Source: Dillenia suffruticosa (Eukaryota; Streptophyta; Magnoliopsida; Dilleniales; Dilleniaceae). From it: DNA of 64,000 nucleotides. Positions 43,315 to 55,859 of this stretch are shown here, piece after piece. Below the pieces are notes generated by a model. It did not search any database. It saw only the letters and a program-made list of their open reading frames with translations, and was not told the origin of the DNA. The stretch covers positions 7,013,501 through 7,077,500 of the forward strand of contig JAVTVX010000019.1 in the NCBI GenBank assembly GCA_033439265.1, given 5' to 3'. Every line of letters begins with the position of its first letter. Position 1 is the stretch's first letter. The position numbers and the translations under genes are program-made.

Positions 43315-43698
43315 TGTAAGTTATGGGAATACCGGGTCGGGTCGCCCATGTGGGTTTGACCCAAACCCATTTCCCTTATTTTTGAATTTTCCAAAAGAGG
43401 GAAGGGAGGGAGTGGTTTTTTATGAAAAAAACCAACTCCAACTCCCACACATAACCATCTATCCCCATCTATGGCTCTCTTGAAGGTTGAGAGAGAATAA
43501 GGAAAAGGGTAAGGAAGAAAATCTACATACATCATAATACCATTCTATCAAAAAGACTCTTAGATTGTGAAAGAGAAAGGAAATTGATCCATTTGTGACA
43601 TTTTTCGGACCCGTACATCAAAAAGGTTAGTGATCCGACCCTAGATTTTGGAACATTTAACATTTATTTCGCTGTAAATACATAAGAAAATACTTTCA
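43315..43698 (+). mobile_element. 3' LTR of complete copia element F
   Basis: 384 bp, TGTAAGTTATGGG...ATACTTTCA. The target duplication ACATC follows at 43699-43703, identical to the five bases before the 5' LTR. The whole element is 35942-43698, 7757 bp. Confidence 0.96.
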
Positions 43699-43703
43699 AC
43701 ATC

Positions 43704-45062
43704 AAATATCGTCTACCATCATCCGTGCAATCAACAAATACTTCGAAGCCAATTCATTTTGCACATTCTCATTACACTTTCTGTTTGGGACATTGTTTGG
43801 TTTTATGGTTTTATTTTTTCTAGTTTACACTCATTTCATTATTTACGGTTCAATTTTAGTATATTATTGTGTCTTATTTTCGGTTTTTAGTACTTTATTT
43901 TTGTAATTATAGTTTTAATTTTAAGAATAAAAATAAAAAATATTTTATGTCTCAGCAGTATTTTAAGATTTTAGTATTTTCTAGAAGTTTAGATTACCTT
44001 TAATCTTTCTTCTTACTTTTAATTTCTTAGTTAATTAATTTTAGAATTTTAATCTTTATTTTTTATTATATTTAATTAGGTTAAATTTATTTATTATTCG
44101 TTTAATTGATTTATTAATAGATTTAGATTTCAAAATTTAATTCATAATTCTCACTCAAAATTTTGACATTCTCTAATAAAATTAGATAAGTAAATAAAAA
44201 TTAATATAAAAATTTTCCAGTTATCATAGGATTAACAATCTTAATCATTAAATTTACCACATTATATGTCACACACCATTTTGATTTCTCCTCAAATAGA
44301 ACCATTCTTCTTTCAGCATACTACCAAAAATATTTTCACTCTTCTCACGACGCTTTAAGTCTCGAATGCATGTCCCCAAGGGGACAGTCTTAATTATCAC
44401 AATCCCTCTCTTTTAACTCGCTGATTTTGGATTCAAATTATAATGTAACAATAAAAAAGTCTCGAATGCATTAGCCCTCTCTTCTTTGTGTCACAAGGCA
44501 AAATAACACTTTTATATTATGGTTGACGAGTAATATCATTCAAATGTTAAGACATTCTCTTGAAGTTATTTCTTATACAAAATTAGGTTGTATTGTTCTA
44601 AATTTTAACTATTCTTTACTTCATATTTTGAATTGTTAAATTATATTTAATTTCTCTTTGTAATTTAAAAGAATTTAAGTCACTCGACTTGAAAATATGA
44701 ATTTTTCTAGTAGTATTTTTTTTATTTTTCTATCATAATATTATTTTTTCTTTCTATGAAAAAATGATAAACAAAAAGAGATTCGGCTTTTAAATTTTAC
44801 ATAAAATTTTTTATTATTTTACTTAAAATTATAAAAGAGCTCACGTATAGGTTTGTTTTCTAACAGGTTCCATAGTCCCGTTCGAACTATGACCGTGCCT
44901 ATGTCCCAATTAAGCCCCTGGGTCCAACACATGTTTCCTGCAACCATATACAAGAAACTTTGGTTCAACGTGTTAAGGTGTTTTCCCTCCCAACGGAGGA
45001 TACCCATGATGTTTGCTTTCTCGGTTTAGGCCTCAAAGCTAGTGTCACGAGCCCACAATTTT
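43704..45062. other. AT-rich intergenic region, no gene seen
   Basis: Low-complexity AT-rich DNA to about 44800. The stretch 44840-45060 is less AT-rich, but no product was recognised. No repeat with clear borders. Confidence 0.6.
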
Positions 45063-45110
45063 TAAATCCATTCTCATTTTTTTTTTTGGTAGGATAAATC
45101 CATTCTCATT
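45063..45110 (-). mobile_element. tail-only SINE insertion T1
   Basis: TAAATCCATTCTCATT occurs at 45063-45078 and again, identical, at 45095-45110. Between them are only T9GGTAGGA (45079-45094), which on the minus strand reads TCCTACC plus poly(A), matching the end CTACC-poly(A) of the SINE at 46.1 kb. Confidence 0.75.
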
Positions 45111-46117
45111 AATGGCACCATGGAGACTCTTTCTTACCAAGGCATAAGATGGGGTGTTTCAAAATGAGGGCAGGAGCAGGGGAAATGAGAAGAATGTTGA
45201 GGGTGGAGGTGCCCTTCTGAGCGTGAGACCAAGGTTGAAAAGTAAGGGTTTGGTTTTGTCTTCTTGTAGTGATCCAATAGTTAAAAGTCTCTCCCATTGC
45301 GAGGAATTCAACTTTTGTACGGTTAAGATCGTATTTGGTATACTCTAGGTTGGATTTTGAACTGCTTTATTTTTTGTGATTTCTCTCTTTAAGTTGACTC
45401 CTTGTCTCCGTTATTCTTGTATTCCAGAAACCCTGTTGTATTATTATTTCATTTGAGTTTCGGCGGTGGATTTTGGTTTTGTGATTTTTTTTTTCCTTCG
45501 TCATTTAAACGGTTTTATCAGTTAAAATTCTTGATTTTCCTTGTGCAATGATTATGGCATATTGATGGCTTTTAAGTTGAATAGGAATTAATTGTTCTAG
45601 TTGAATATTGGCGTGAATCGAGAAAATCAGATATTAGATTTTAGATGGATTAATTGGCATTGTCATTGCGTGCATCGGTGGCCTCCCATTTTTGGCATCA
45701 CTACTCACCGGCCAAAGACCTCTAATACAATAAATTTTGAGATACTCAGAAGAAACGTCTCCTCGAATTTTTCATATTTGTTTCCTATTTTGATTATGAC
45801 ATGAGTTTTATGCTGATTGTGAGCTTAATGTAGTGCTCTCGTTGACTCAAATTTGAGATCCATCATGACATAGTTAGTAAAAATCCTCCAATAACTTAGA
45901 AAAAGTTTGAAAGGGTAAAATATAAATAATCAAATCTCCTATCATTCCCTTAATCCCATGGCTCAGTGTATTCCGTTAACAGAATGCATTTTCCCCATGG
46001 GCTGAGATGCGACAAATTATGTGTTGATTTATATATAGTGGTTTTCATTCGCAATAAAAATAAATAAGCATAATATAAATAAAAATATAAATTATGTGAG
46101 AGATAAATCCTAGTATA
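45111..46117. other. intergenic region downstream of peroxidase gene
   Basis: No supported gene. Short frames at 45154-45348 and 45601-45804 have no recognisable product. Confidence 0.55.
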
Positions 46118-46124
46118 TTAACAC

Positions 46125-46276
46125 TTGTTGGCGTAAGTAGGAAGAATATTTTCGTCCCATAACCAGGTCGGGAGTTCGACAAGCAATGTTGGAAGACCTC
46201 TCCTCAAATGAGATCTGACAGTCAGGTCAATTCCGAATTAGTCGGAAGCTCTAGCTACCAAAAAAAAAAAAAAAAA
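46125..46276 (+). mobile_element. SINE S2
   Basis: tRNA-derived SINE in plus orientation: box A-like TGGCGTAAGTAGG (46129-46141), box B-like GGAGTTCGAC (46171-46180), internal GACCTCTCCTCAAATGAGA and ATTAGTCGGAAG, ending CTCTAGCTACC plus A17. It shares TATTTTCGTCC with S1 and GTCAGGTCA/ATTAGTCG with the pair at 62 kb. I could not find a convincing target duplication. Confidence 0.75.
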
Positions 46277-46563
46277 TGGGCCTTCGTGGGGCTAGGTGCC
46301 ATAAAAGGACTAGTAGAATTCCTTGACTAGTAGAATTATTTGGAGCAAAAGATATGCTCGGCCACAATTTTTCAAAATCATTTGGAAGAATTGATTTACT
46401 CACTGTTAATAAAATTCTCAAAAAGAGAATAAAAACAATTGCGAGGAATAAAATCAAGGAGTTTCCCATTAAAAAAGCAAGAAAATTAACCTTCATTTTT
46501 CGATTTTGCCAACATAAACAAAGAAACCAAACAGGTAAACTAATCAAACACACAAAGGCAAAA

Positions 46564-48234
<1,671 letters not shown>

Positions 48235-48318
48235 AAGCTTATGGTTAAAAAGAACTTTTTTAGCTTTTGTTAGAAGCACTTGGTTGTTGTGGGATGTGAA
48301 ACTTTGTTTCTTGAGGTG

Positions 48319-48328
48319 CTTTATATAG
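48319..48328 (-). promoter_or_regulatory. TATA box of peroxidase gene
   Basis: CTATATAAAG on the minus strand, about 90 bases upstream of the ATG at 48234. It is why I start the gene at 48234 rather than at the in-frame ATG at 48387, which lies upstream of the TATA box. Confidence 0.75.
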
Positions 48329-48399
48329 AGATATTTTAACGTGTGCATGGAAGAGAGAGATAGAGAGAGCGAGAGATTTTCAAACATTGCTGCTATTAA

Positions 48400-49460
48400 C
48401 GCGGAGTGGCGTGTTCACTCAAGTTTTGGAAGAGGGAGCATCTTAGGAAGTGTTATCCAACTTACATAAGAAAGACTTTATCAAAGGGAGGTTGACTTTA
48501 GAAGCAAAACAAAGGAAGAATGCAAAAAGTGAACGTAGTCACCCTTGCAAAAGTTTGAAAATTTTGAAGTATAGATTCAGTTGAATTTCCGATTTCTAAC
48601 TCGTTTGCACAGATCATACCTACTCTCCTTGCATTTATCCATCTTATCTATTTTTTTTCTTTCCTATTTTGAAGGCTAAGAAATTACATTATTTAAAATT
48701 TTAAATTCTAATTTCAAGTCAACAATAATTTACATGCATGGATTTTTCTTTTAAAACTTGAATTTAAAAGAAAAAAAAAATTTCAATTTAAGTAAGCTTA
48801 GTTTTATTTGTTCATAGAAAATCTAAAGAAAAAATTTTCAATTTGCATTAATAAATTCATGTTATATCAGAATGAATAATGCTACATGTTCAAGATAAAT
48901 CAAAGATTAAATGATACATAATAATTCAACAACAATCGCAATTAAATCTTTCTCTCACTAAATAGCATTTCATATAAATTTTTTTATGTTATTATTTTTC
49001 AAGTTTATTTGGATTTTCAATCTTTTTATATTTTTTTTTGTCCTGGTACGTCTAATCTTACAGCATTTCTTGAAGATTCATATTGATTTCGCGTAAAATC
49101 AATACTTTCGGAATTGGTACACACGACGATTTTGACCGAACAAAAAGGAGAGGGTGATGAAGAGGTAAACGAAAGCTGGAATCCACAACTTTAAGTAGGG
49201 GAAAGAAAATGACGAAAAAGGCTGTCCTACAGAAGCATGCAATTAATGTCTAATAAATGATGACCGAGAGAGCCAATCAAATTCAAAACGTCTTTTGACT
49301 TTTGTTTTTTTTACACCGTCGAATGTTAATAATTTTACTTCATCTTATTTCAACGTTTCGGACTTCAATTGAATGGGAACTCTCTCAACATTGTTTTGCT
49401 GTTACCAAAACTTGAATTTTGACTTGATGTTTATGTTTTTTACTAAACCGGCGTTGGCTT
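48400..49460. other. peroxidase upstream region
   Basis: AT-rich non-coding DNA. It contains several TTGAC cores (W-box-like, e.g. near 48490 and 49300), whose use is unproven. No other gene seen. Confidence 0.5.
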
Positions 49461-49508
49461 TTTTACTTCATTTTTTTTTTTTTTGCACAGGTCTATTTTA
49501 CTTCATTT
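49461..49508 (-). mobile_element. tail-only retroposon insertion T2
   Basis: TTTTACTTCATTT (49461-49473) is repeated at 49496-49508. Between them lie T11 and GCACAGGTCTA (49474-49495), i.e. a poly(A)-tailed stub of about 11 bases on the minus strand. Confidence 0.6.
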
Positions 49509-50159
49509 GTATGCATGAAATTGTCTGGTTTGACTTGAGCCCACGTAATTTTGCATGAAATTATATTTTTATAATTCGACTGGGTCCAACCTACTCCACC
49601 ATGCTTTAATGGTCAAAACTAGGCCCAACAGAAAAGCTGGATTCGGCCCAATACGAAAGGACAAAAATGTCCAAGTTGACTTTGAAAATTCTCGCCGGTG
49701 TTGGTTTACTCTTTCTTTTTATTTAAAATAATTATTTTAAGTATAAAATTGTAATTTTACAAAAAATTAAAAAAAAAAACACTAACTTACACGGGAATAT
49801 CAGAGTTTTTGGAATTGGGGTTCTCTCTTGTCCAAAATTCTATTAACACTTGAATTAATGTCTAATTAAAAATTAATTGAATATTAATATTTTTTAAATA
49901 AAATTTCAATTTCAATTCTTATTTATGCAAACTTGTGCACTGCAATGGCTTGCCATCACCTGCATGCGAGCTAGCCATGCAAGTGGCCATCAGTGTGGCC
50001 TTCTGCCACTAGCAAAGGGGAAGGGAAACGAAAGAGGCAGGGAGAAAGAAAAGGCTTACTAACAAAGCTAGAAAAAGAGAGAGAAATAGAGATAGTGAGA
50101 GAGCAACACTACTACCAAACACTAATCTACACAACAAAAAAAAACAAAATTTACGACAA

Positions 50160-50770
50160 AATTTGGTACGAAATTAGAAGAAAAATTCGTCGCAAAACAC
50201 ATTTGCGACGACTTTTGCAATAAATATTTTTTCGTCATTAATAAGTTGTCGCAAAATTTTGGGACGAAAAATTAATTATTCGTCGCAAAAATTTCTAACA
50301 AATATTTATATGTTGCGAAATTCGTCGCAAATTTGCAACGACATTTGCGACGAAAAATATATTCATCGCAAATCTGCGACGAACAATTTTTCGTCGCAAA
50401 TTTTGCGACAAATACATTTTTCGTCGCAAAATTTCCAACGAAAAAAATTTATTGCAAACTTTGCGACGAATAATTATTCATTGCAAAATTCGTCGGAAAA
50501 GTTGCAACGAAAAATAGTCGTCGCAAAATTTAGCGACGAATATTATTTCGTCGCAACTTTTCTGACGAATACTATTTTCGTCGCAAAATATGCGACGAAT
50601 ACTATTTTGTCGCAAAATTGCGATGAATCTTATTTCGTCCCAAATTTTTACGACGAAACAATATTTGTTGCTAAATTTGTAACGAATTAGTTTTTTGTCG
50701 AAAATTACCAACGAAAAATAATTTGTCGCGGCGATGAATGTTTTCGTTGCAAAATTCGTCGGAAATTTAA
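50160..50770. repeat. left subterminal repeat array of the CACTA element
   Basis: About 600 bp filled with TTCGTCGCAAA and its reverse complement in both orientations, often as palindromes separated by A/T runs. In En/Spm such subterminal motifs bind the element's regulatory protein. Confidence 0.85.
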
Positions 50771-51097
50771 ATTTACAACACCATTGAACAAAATTTGTCA
50801 CGAATAATATATGTTTTACAACGAATACAAATTTTATTATCATATTTAGACAAAATTTGCGTGCTCACCCAACCTCATCAACAATATTATCATCCAAATC
50901 GTTTTTAATATAAAATTTAAACAATCTATACTTATAATTATAACTACCTATTCAATAAGATCAAAAAATTAAAAATTTAACAAGCAATCATATTTATAAT
51001 ATCAAACCAAAAAGTAATATCAAAACTAAATATCGAATTATCAATAACCATACATTAAGAAAAAATCAATATAACAGTAACATAACAGTTCACAATT

Positions 51098-52947
51098 TCA
51101 AGTATGACCTCCACCATCACCATCATTATCATCATCATCAAAGAAATCATCACCCTCATCACCATCGCAAGCATTATCAGGAGGAGAAATAGAAGGGGGA
51201 ATCTGATTCGGAGCGGAGAATAACTGAAGATGCTGCATGATTAACATTTGTTGCGTGCGGACCTCGTGCAATTCTTGCGTGTGCTTTGCTTGAAGTTCAC
51301 TGAATGCCTGATCTCTTTGCAGTAGCAAGTCCTTCAAATGGCTCACCTCTTCATTCAATTGATTTATTTGTACTCTAACTGCTGGTGGTGTGGAAGAAGA
51401 TGAACCGGCATTTTTGTATGTTCTGCTCAAAGAACCTAGCCCAACTACTCTACTCCCTTTTCGTCCACCAGTCACCTCAAGCCATGTATTCATGTTATCA
51501 ACAGATGGCTCAGATCCACCAATATCATCACTAGCACTCGAACTTCTACATGCTAGCTCGTCATATTTCTCCTACATTATCATGAGAAAAATTAAAATAA
51601 ATTTACAATAATATTATAATTCAAACACATAATCAAGGAAAATAAAAAATTTTGTAACATAAATCATGACACCATATAGGATCTAAATTATGAACATTCA
51701 TATTAACATTGAATAAGTTGAAATTTTAAAAAAAAAATAAAAGAGAATTTCTAACAAGTAATTCATTAGAAATCAAAGAATCAAGTCAACAATAAAAATA
51801 AACTTGGGAGAGACTAACATAAAGAAATCATCTTCCTACATCGGTATGATATGCTCAACATAAAATATTCATATCAACATTGAAAATGTACATAAAGTAA
51901 TTGGAAAAATTGAAATTACAAACCTTAATTGCTCTAACTCTCTCCCCGCTCCAAGTCTTGTCTTTTTTCTGAAATGTGCGCGTGAAAATATCTATGAATG
52001 AAGGCTCGGTCCCCATTTCCTTTGCCTAAAATAAAAACACTATTACAAATAATGATATACTTTAAATTAGATAAAAAAATTAATATTTGTATAAAATTAC
52101 CAATCTATTTCTATGTTCACCGATAGTGATCGAGCCTCCCGCATGCGTCGCAGACGATTCCCCTGAATTATAAGCTCGATTTTTTTTTTTATTTTACTCA
52201 CTCCTTCGTTGACTCTCCTCCGATTCCCAAAAATTAAGAATCCTGCCCCAATTTTGCTCGGTGATGCAGTTGGGCTTTTTTGCATGTCTCTTTGCATGAT
52301 TTAAAACGTGTCGAATGTGATCGCCACATTTTTTCTTCCAAATCCTTCTTATTTCCAATTCTTCAGTCTCGTCCCAAGTGAATACTCGCTGCAATGGAAA
52401 GCAAGCAATAACTTATAAAGTTATTAACTTCATTTCATATATAAACTGATTGGGATAACTTACCTTGAACTCGTTCAATCATAGTTCTTTTGTTTCATCC
52501 GGAGTGCTTGTGTAAGACATCGAAGCCCCTCCCCAATGATTATTCACAATTCTATTCAGCTCGTGAATAACATGTACAGAATTTGTAAATCTATCGTAAA
52601 GTTTCAAACAAACAATGTTAAATAAATATGATAGTTAAAAGAAGAAATTATTTCATAAATAAAAGAAATAATAAATCTATAAATTTAAAATTTAGTACTT
52701 ACGAATCTCCATATGGGGCTATTATCTCTCGATTGTCTTCTCTATCGGCATACAACAGTTCCATCGAAGGGACTGCTGAAGGTACATTGCTAGCGATGTG
52801 TTGAGAATGTGAAGGGTCTGCAACAGAAGGGGGAGGCGAAGGTACATTGCCGACAAGGGAATGCGATTACGAAGCTGTCGAAGCCGACTGCGATGGTGAA
52901 GAGTGTGAATTTTCATCCGAATTGCGTCTATGGCCGCCACGTCGAAA
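51098..52947 (-). pseudogene. Ptta/En-Spm plant transposase (Transposase_24-like), inactivated
   Basis: Five exons on the minus strand with GT-AG borders: 52703-52947, 52464-52590, 52101-52388, 51924-52025, 51098-51571. Recognisable steps: RRGGHRRNSDENS; HWGGASMSYTSTPDE; RVFTWDETEELEIRRIWKKK; NRAYNSGESSATHAGGSI; GTEPSFIDIFTRTFQKKD; WLEVTGGRKGSRVVGLGSLS; then a coiled-coil-like NQLNEEVSHLKDLLLQRDQ and an acidic C-terminus. This matches the plant Ptta/En-Spm protein family (TNP1-like, DNA-binding). Three in-frame stops: 52867-52869, 52479-52481 (TGG to TGA) and 52194-52196 (CAA to TAA). All fit C-to-T/G-to-A mutation. The first exon may extend further upstream. Confidence 0.82.
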
Positions 52948-53047
52948 CTGTCAACCATAATACATTTTAAACAAAAAAATGTAAATTGCATATTCATCAT
53001 ATACATAATTAAGAACATGAATAAACTTACCATATTTAATTTGATAA

Positions 53048-53920
53048 ATTAGTTCCGATGAAACAAGATACCAATATGTGAAGAAATTTTCTTGAATGAC
53101 CTATACAAAAAAAAGATAATATATTAACAAATCTAATATATAAATTTAAGAATAAGACTGTAAATAAACAAGAAATTGAATAAAGAAATTTACAAATTAT
53201 ACGTGTCGACTAACTTACCCAATTAAATTAGTTCTTCTTATACATCCAACTTCTTTCATTCTGCATTTTCTCTGTCTCCAAATTTAAACTTTTTAAATAT
53301 TAATAAGAATTCAAATAAGAACTACAAACAAAACTACTAAATCATCATAAATAATATCATCAATATTTCAAACTAAATTCATATAACAACAAATAATAAC
53401 ATTAATTGTACAAAACTGAAATCATCATAAATATAAAGATTAAATTCACAAAAATTAAATATAATAATAAATAATATTATAAACTTAATTAATATAAAAC
53501 AAAATAACTCAATTATTACAATAACATTAAATATTATCATAAAATTAAATAAATTATCAAATATTAAACATTTAACAATATTGATTATTTAACAAATCGA
53601 TATAAAATTTAATATAAACTATTGAGTATTGTTAATCACAAACATCTCATAATCATTTATCACATAAAATTTACTATAAAATACATTTTAATATCATTAC
53701 AGTACATAATAAAACAATTTTCACCACCAATTAATAACTCACCGATAGAGTCCGATATCAACACCAGTAACAGCTTCCAATCCAAATAGTCGAGAACCGA
53801 AAAACCTAACACATAAAAAATATTTATAAATAACTAATAAGGTAGTTAAAATAATATTATTAAAACATCTTTTAAATAACATTTCTCAAAAATTTTAAAA
53901 ATAAAAATCAAATACATTCC
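53048..53920. other. AT-rich interior of the CACTA element
   Basis: Non-coding, about 80% A+T by eye, with no repeats or ORFs of note. It lies between the transposase gene and the GC-rich block. Confidence 0.6.
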
Positions 53921-53924
53921 TTTT

Positions 53925-54330
53925 TGTACTGGACCAGTCCCAATGGACCTGGCTGGGCCGAATGGGCCGAGCCGGGCCCATTGGGCCTGGCCCATCAATG
54001 GCCCAGTCCAATGGGCCACGATGGGCAGCGCAGGGGCCATCGTGGCCCATCGCGCAGCAGGGACGCAAAGGGGCTGCGCGGCACCTTCCCGCGTCGGGGC
54101 TGCGCAGCCACTGCTGCCCCTTCGCGTGTCTGGGCCTCGAAGGGGCAGCAGGCCCTTCGCGCAGCAGGGCCGCGCAGCAGGGCCGCGCAGCCCCTTTGCG
54201 CCTCTGAGCAGCGAAGGGGCGACGGCCCCATTGGGCGTCTGGGCAGCGAAGGGGCGACGACCCCTTCCGCACCTGGGCAACGCAGGGGAAGCGGCGCCTT
54301 CGCGCACCTCGGCCACACATGGATCTGCCA
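53925..54330. repeat. GC-rich repeat block upstream of the transposase gene
   Basis: About 400 bp of strongly GC-rich DNA in an AT-rich element. It has repeated TGGGCC/GGCCCA words at its left end and direct repeats GCAGCAGGGCCGC (twice, 54162-54187) and GCAGCGAAGGGGCGACG (two copies near 54208 and 54244). Several frames stay open here only because stop codons are rare in GC-rich sequence. By position and composition it resembles the GC-rich downstream control region of maize Spm. Confidence 0.75.
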
Positions 54331-54528
54331 TCAAAATCTTAGATCTGGCGGCTGGCAGTCCGATCTGTTTTCTGCAACTCAGATTCAGCGGTTGGCCGCT
54401 GGATCTACCGTCTACGGCCAAGAGAGAGAAAGAGAGAGAGAGATTACCTAACACTATCGTAGATCCGGCATCCCTTCCGCCATCCCTTCACAGTACCCCT
54501 TCGCGGCTGCTCTTCACAAACGAGATGA

Positions 54529-54530
54529 AC

Positions 54531-54592
<62 letters not shown>

Positions 54593-54622
54593 GACAGAGA
54601 GAGACAGAGAGAGAGAGAGCGT
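54529..54622. repeat. (GA)n microsatellite in the CACTA element
   Basis: Long GA dinucleotide run with occasional GACA variants. Confidence 0.95.
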
Positions 54623-54680
54623 CAAAGCAAGGTGTGAAAATATTTTCACTTTTGCTTCAAAAATAAATTTGTCCCAAAAT

Positions 54681-54855
54681 TCGTCCCTAAATCAGGGACG
54701 AATTATTTTTTCGTCCCTGATTCAGGGACGAAATTTTTTTTTCGTCCCTGATTCAGGGACGAATTTGTTTTTCGTCCTTGATTCAGGGACGAATTTCTTT
54801 TTCGTCCCGGATTCAGGGACGAATTTCTTTTTCGTCCCTGATTCAGGGATCAAAT
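54681..54855. repeat. tandem array of palindromic 30-bp units
   Basis: Six units at about 30-bp spacing (CGTCCC at 54682, 54712, 54743, 54773, 54803, 54833). The best units contain a palindrome with 11-base arms TTCGTCCCTGA / TCAGGGACGAA around one central T. Units are separated by T-rich spacers. Confidence 0.9.
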
Positions 54856-55364
54856 TTTTCTTCTGATTCATGAACGAATTTTTTTTTCGACCGTAATTCA
54901 GCGACAAAATTGTTTTTTAAGGATGATGGAACAAGGTACAACAAAAATTATCTCGCTTGATATCACAACTCAATTTTATGTTTGATTTTATCAACGATCA
55001 ATTATCGACGGAATCGTTTTAAATATATTTTATTTGTTTAATTAGTTTAAAACAAAATTATACTAATAACAAATTCAAAACGGAACGAAAATATCGAACT
55101 TGCTTATAGATTTTTAATTTTTTCGGCGAGTTATTTTCTTACTCACTAACCCTTCAATTATGTTACGAAAATATAAATTTCAAATTTTAATAGTATTTTT
55201 AAAAATTTTACTAAATAAACAAATTCAAAATTGAATTTAAGTTTAGTAGAGGAAATTAATGATACACTATAATATTCCTCCCGAAGATAGACTTCAGTAA
55301 TTCACTGATTTTCCCAGAAACCATTCCGTTATATTTTGAATTTTGCTGCAAACACTCTTTTGTC

Positions 55365-55615
55365 CCAAAATTCGTCCCGATGTAGCAACGAAATATTTTT
55401 TCATCGCAAATTTGCAACGAATTGTACTTCAAATAATTTTCGTCACAAATTTGCGACGAATTTTGTAACGAAAAAGTTTTTAGTTGCTAAATTTATGACG
55501 AAAATATTTTTGTTGCTAAAATTATGGCTAATTGGCGACGATAACATTTTTTGTTGTTAAATTTGTTGTAGATTTACGACGAATATTTTTCGTTGCTAAA
55601 TTTTATCGCTAAATT
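55365..55615. repeat. right subterminal repeat array of the CACTA element
   Basis: Repeated TTCGTCGCAAA / TTTGCGACGAA-type motifs and diverged forms (CGTTGCTAAATT), ending at the CACTA terminus. It mirrors the array at the left end. Confidence 0.85.
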
Positions 55616-55632
55616 CCACTTTTTTTGTAGTG

Positions 55633-55729
55633 TAAACACAACATGAAACACAATTAAAATTACAGCAAGGGAAAACCGAAAGAGAGAAAACAGAGAAAGA
55701 CCGGAAGAATATACCACCAAAACGCAGGG

Positions 55730-55769
<40 letters not shown>

Positions 55770-55855
55770 GCAGTGTTGAGGGTGAGAGATAAAAAGAGAG
55801 GGTTGCAATTAGGGTATGAGGGAAGGAGAAGAGTTAGGGTACACAATTAGAAAAT
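55633..55855. other. GA-rich spacer between two CACTA ends
   Basis: Non-coding sequence with a (GA)n run at about 55731-55760. No gene supported. Confidence 0.6.
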
Positions 55856-55859
55856 AAGG

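Larger units (their letters stand above)
50107..55632 (-). mobile_element. CACTA (En/Spm-type) DNA transposon
   Basis: The right end is TTTTTTTGTAGTG (to 55632), i.e. CACTACAAAAAAA on the minus strand. The left end begins CACTAC at 50107, or less likely CACTAA at 50120, and is poorly matched beyond the first bases. Both subterminal regions carry arrays of TTCGTCGCAAA/TTTGCGACGAA motifs (50160-50770 and 55365-55615). Inside lies a Ptta/En-Spm-type transposase gene on the minus strand, so the transcriptional 5' end is at the right. No TNP2/TnpD-type transposase is seen, so the copy is probably non-autonomous. The 3-bp target duplication is unclear (CAA or AAA left, TAA right). Confidence 0.8.

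Noticed and set aside
48235-48387. Extended N-terminus for the peroxidase from the ATG at 48387
   Set aside because: The extension contains the TATA box (48319-48328) and the signal peptide begins at the ATG at 48234, as in the family.
50259-50843. ORFs of 121-143 aa in the left CACTA array
   Set aside because: Translations of the TTCGTCGCAAA repeat array; repetitive and present on both strands.
54681-54855. CRISPR-like array
   Set aside because: Units are contiguous palindromes separated by T-rich filler, not unique spacers, and the DNA is a plant nuclear transposon.
53846-54866. Overlapping long ORFs (up to 307 aa) on both strands in the GC-rich block
   Set aside because: All frames are open because stop codons are rare in GC-rich repeats; the peptides are repetitive and mutually antisense. 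This is a CACTA regulatory/repeat block, not a gene.
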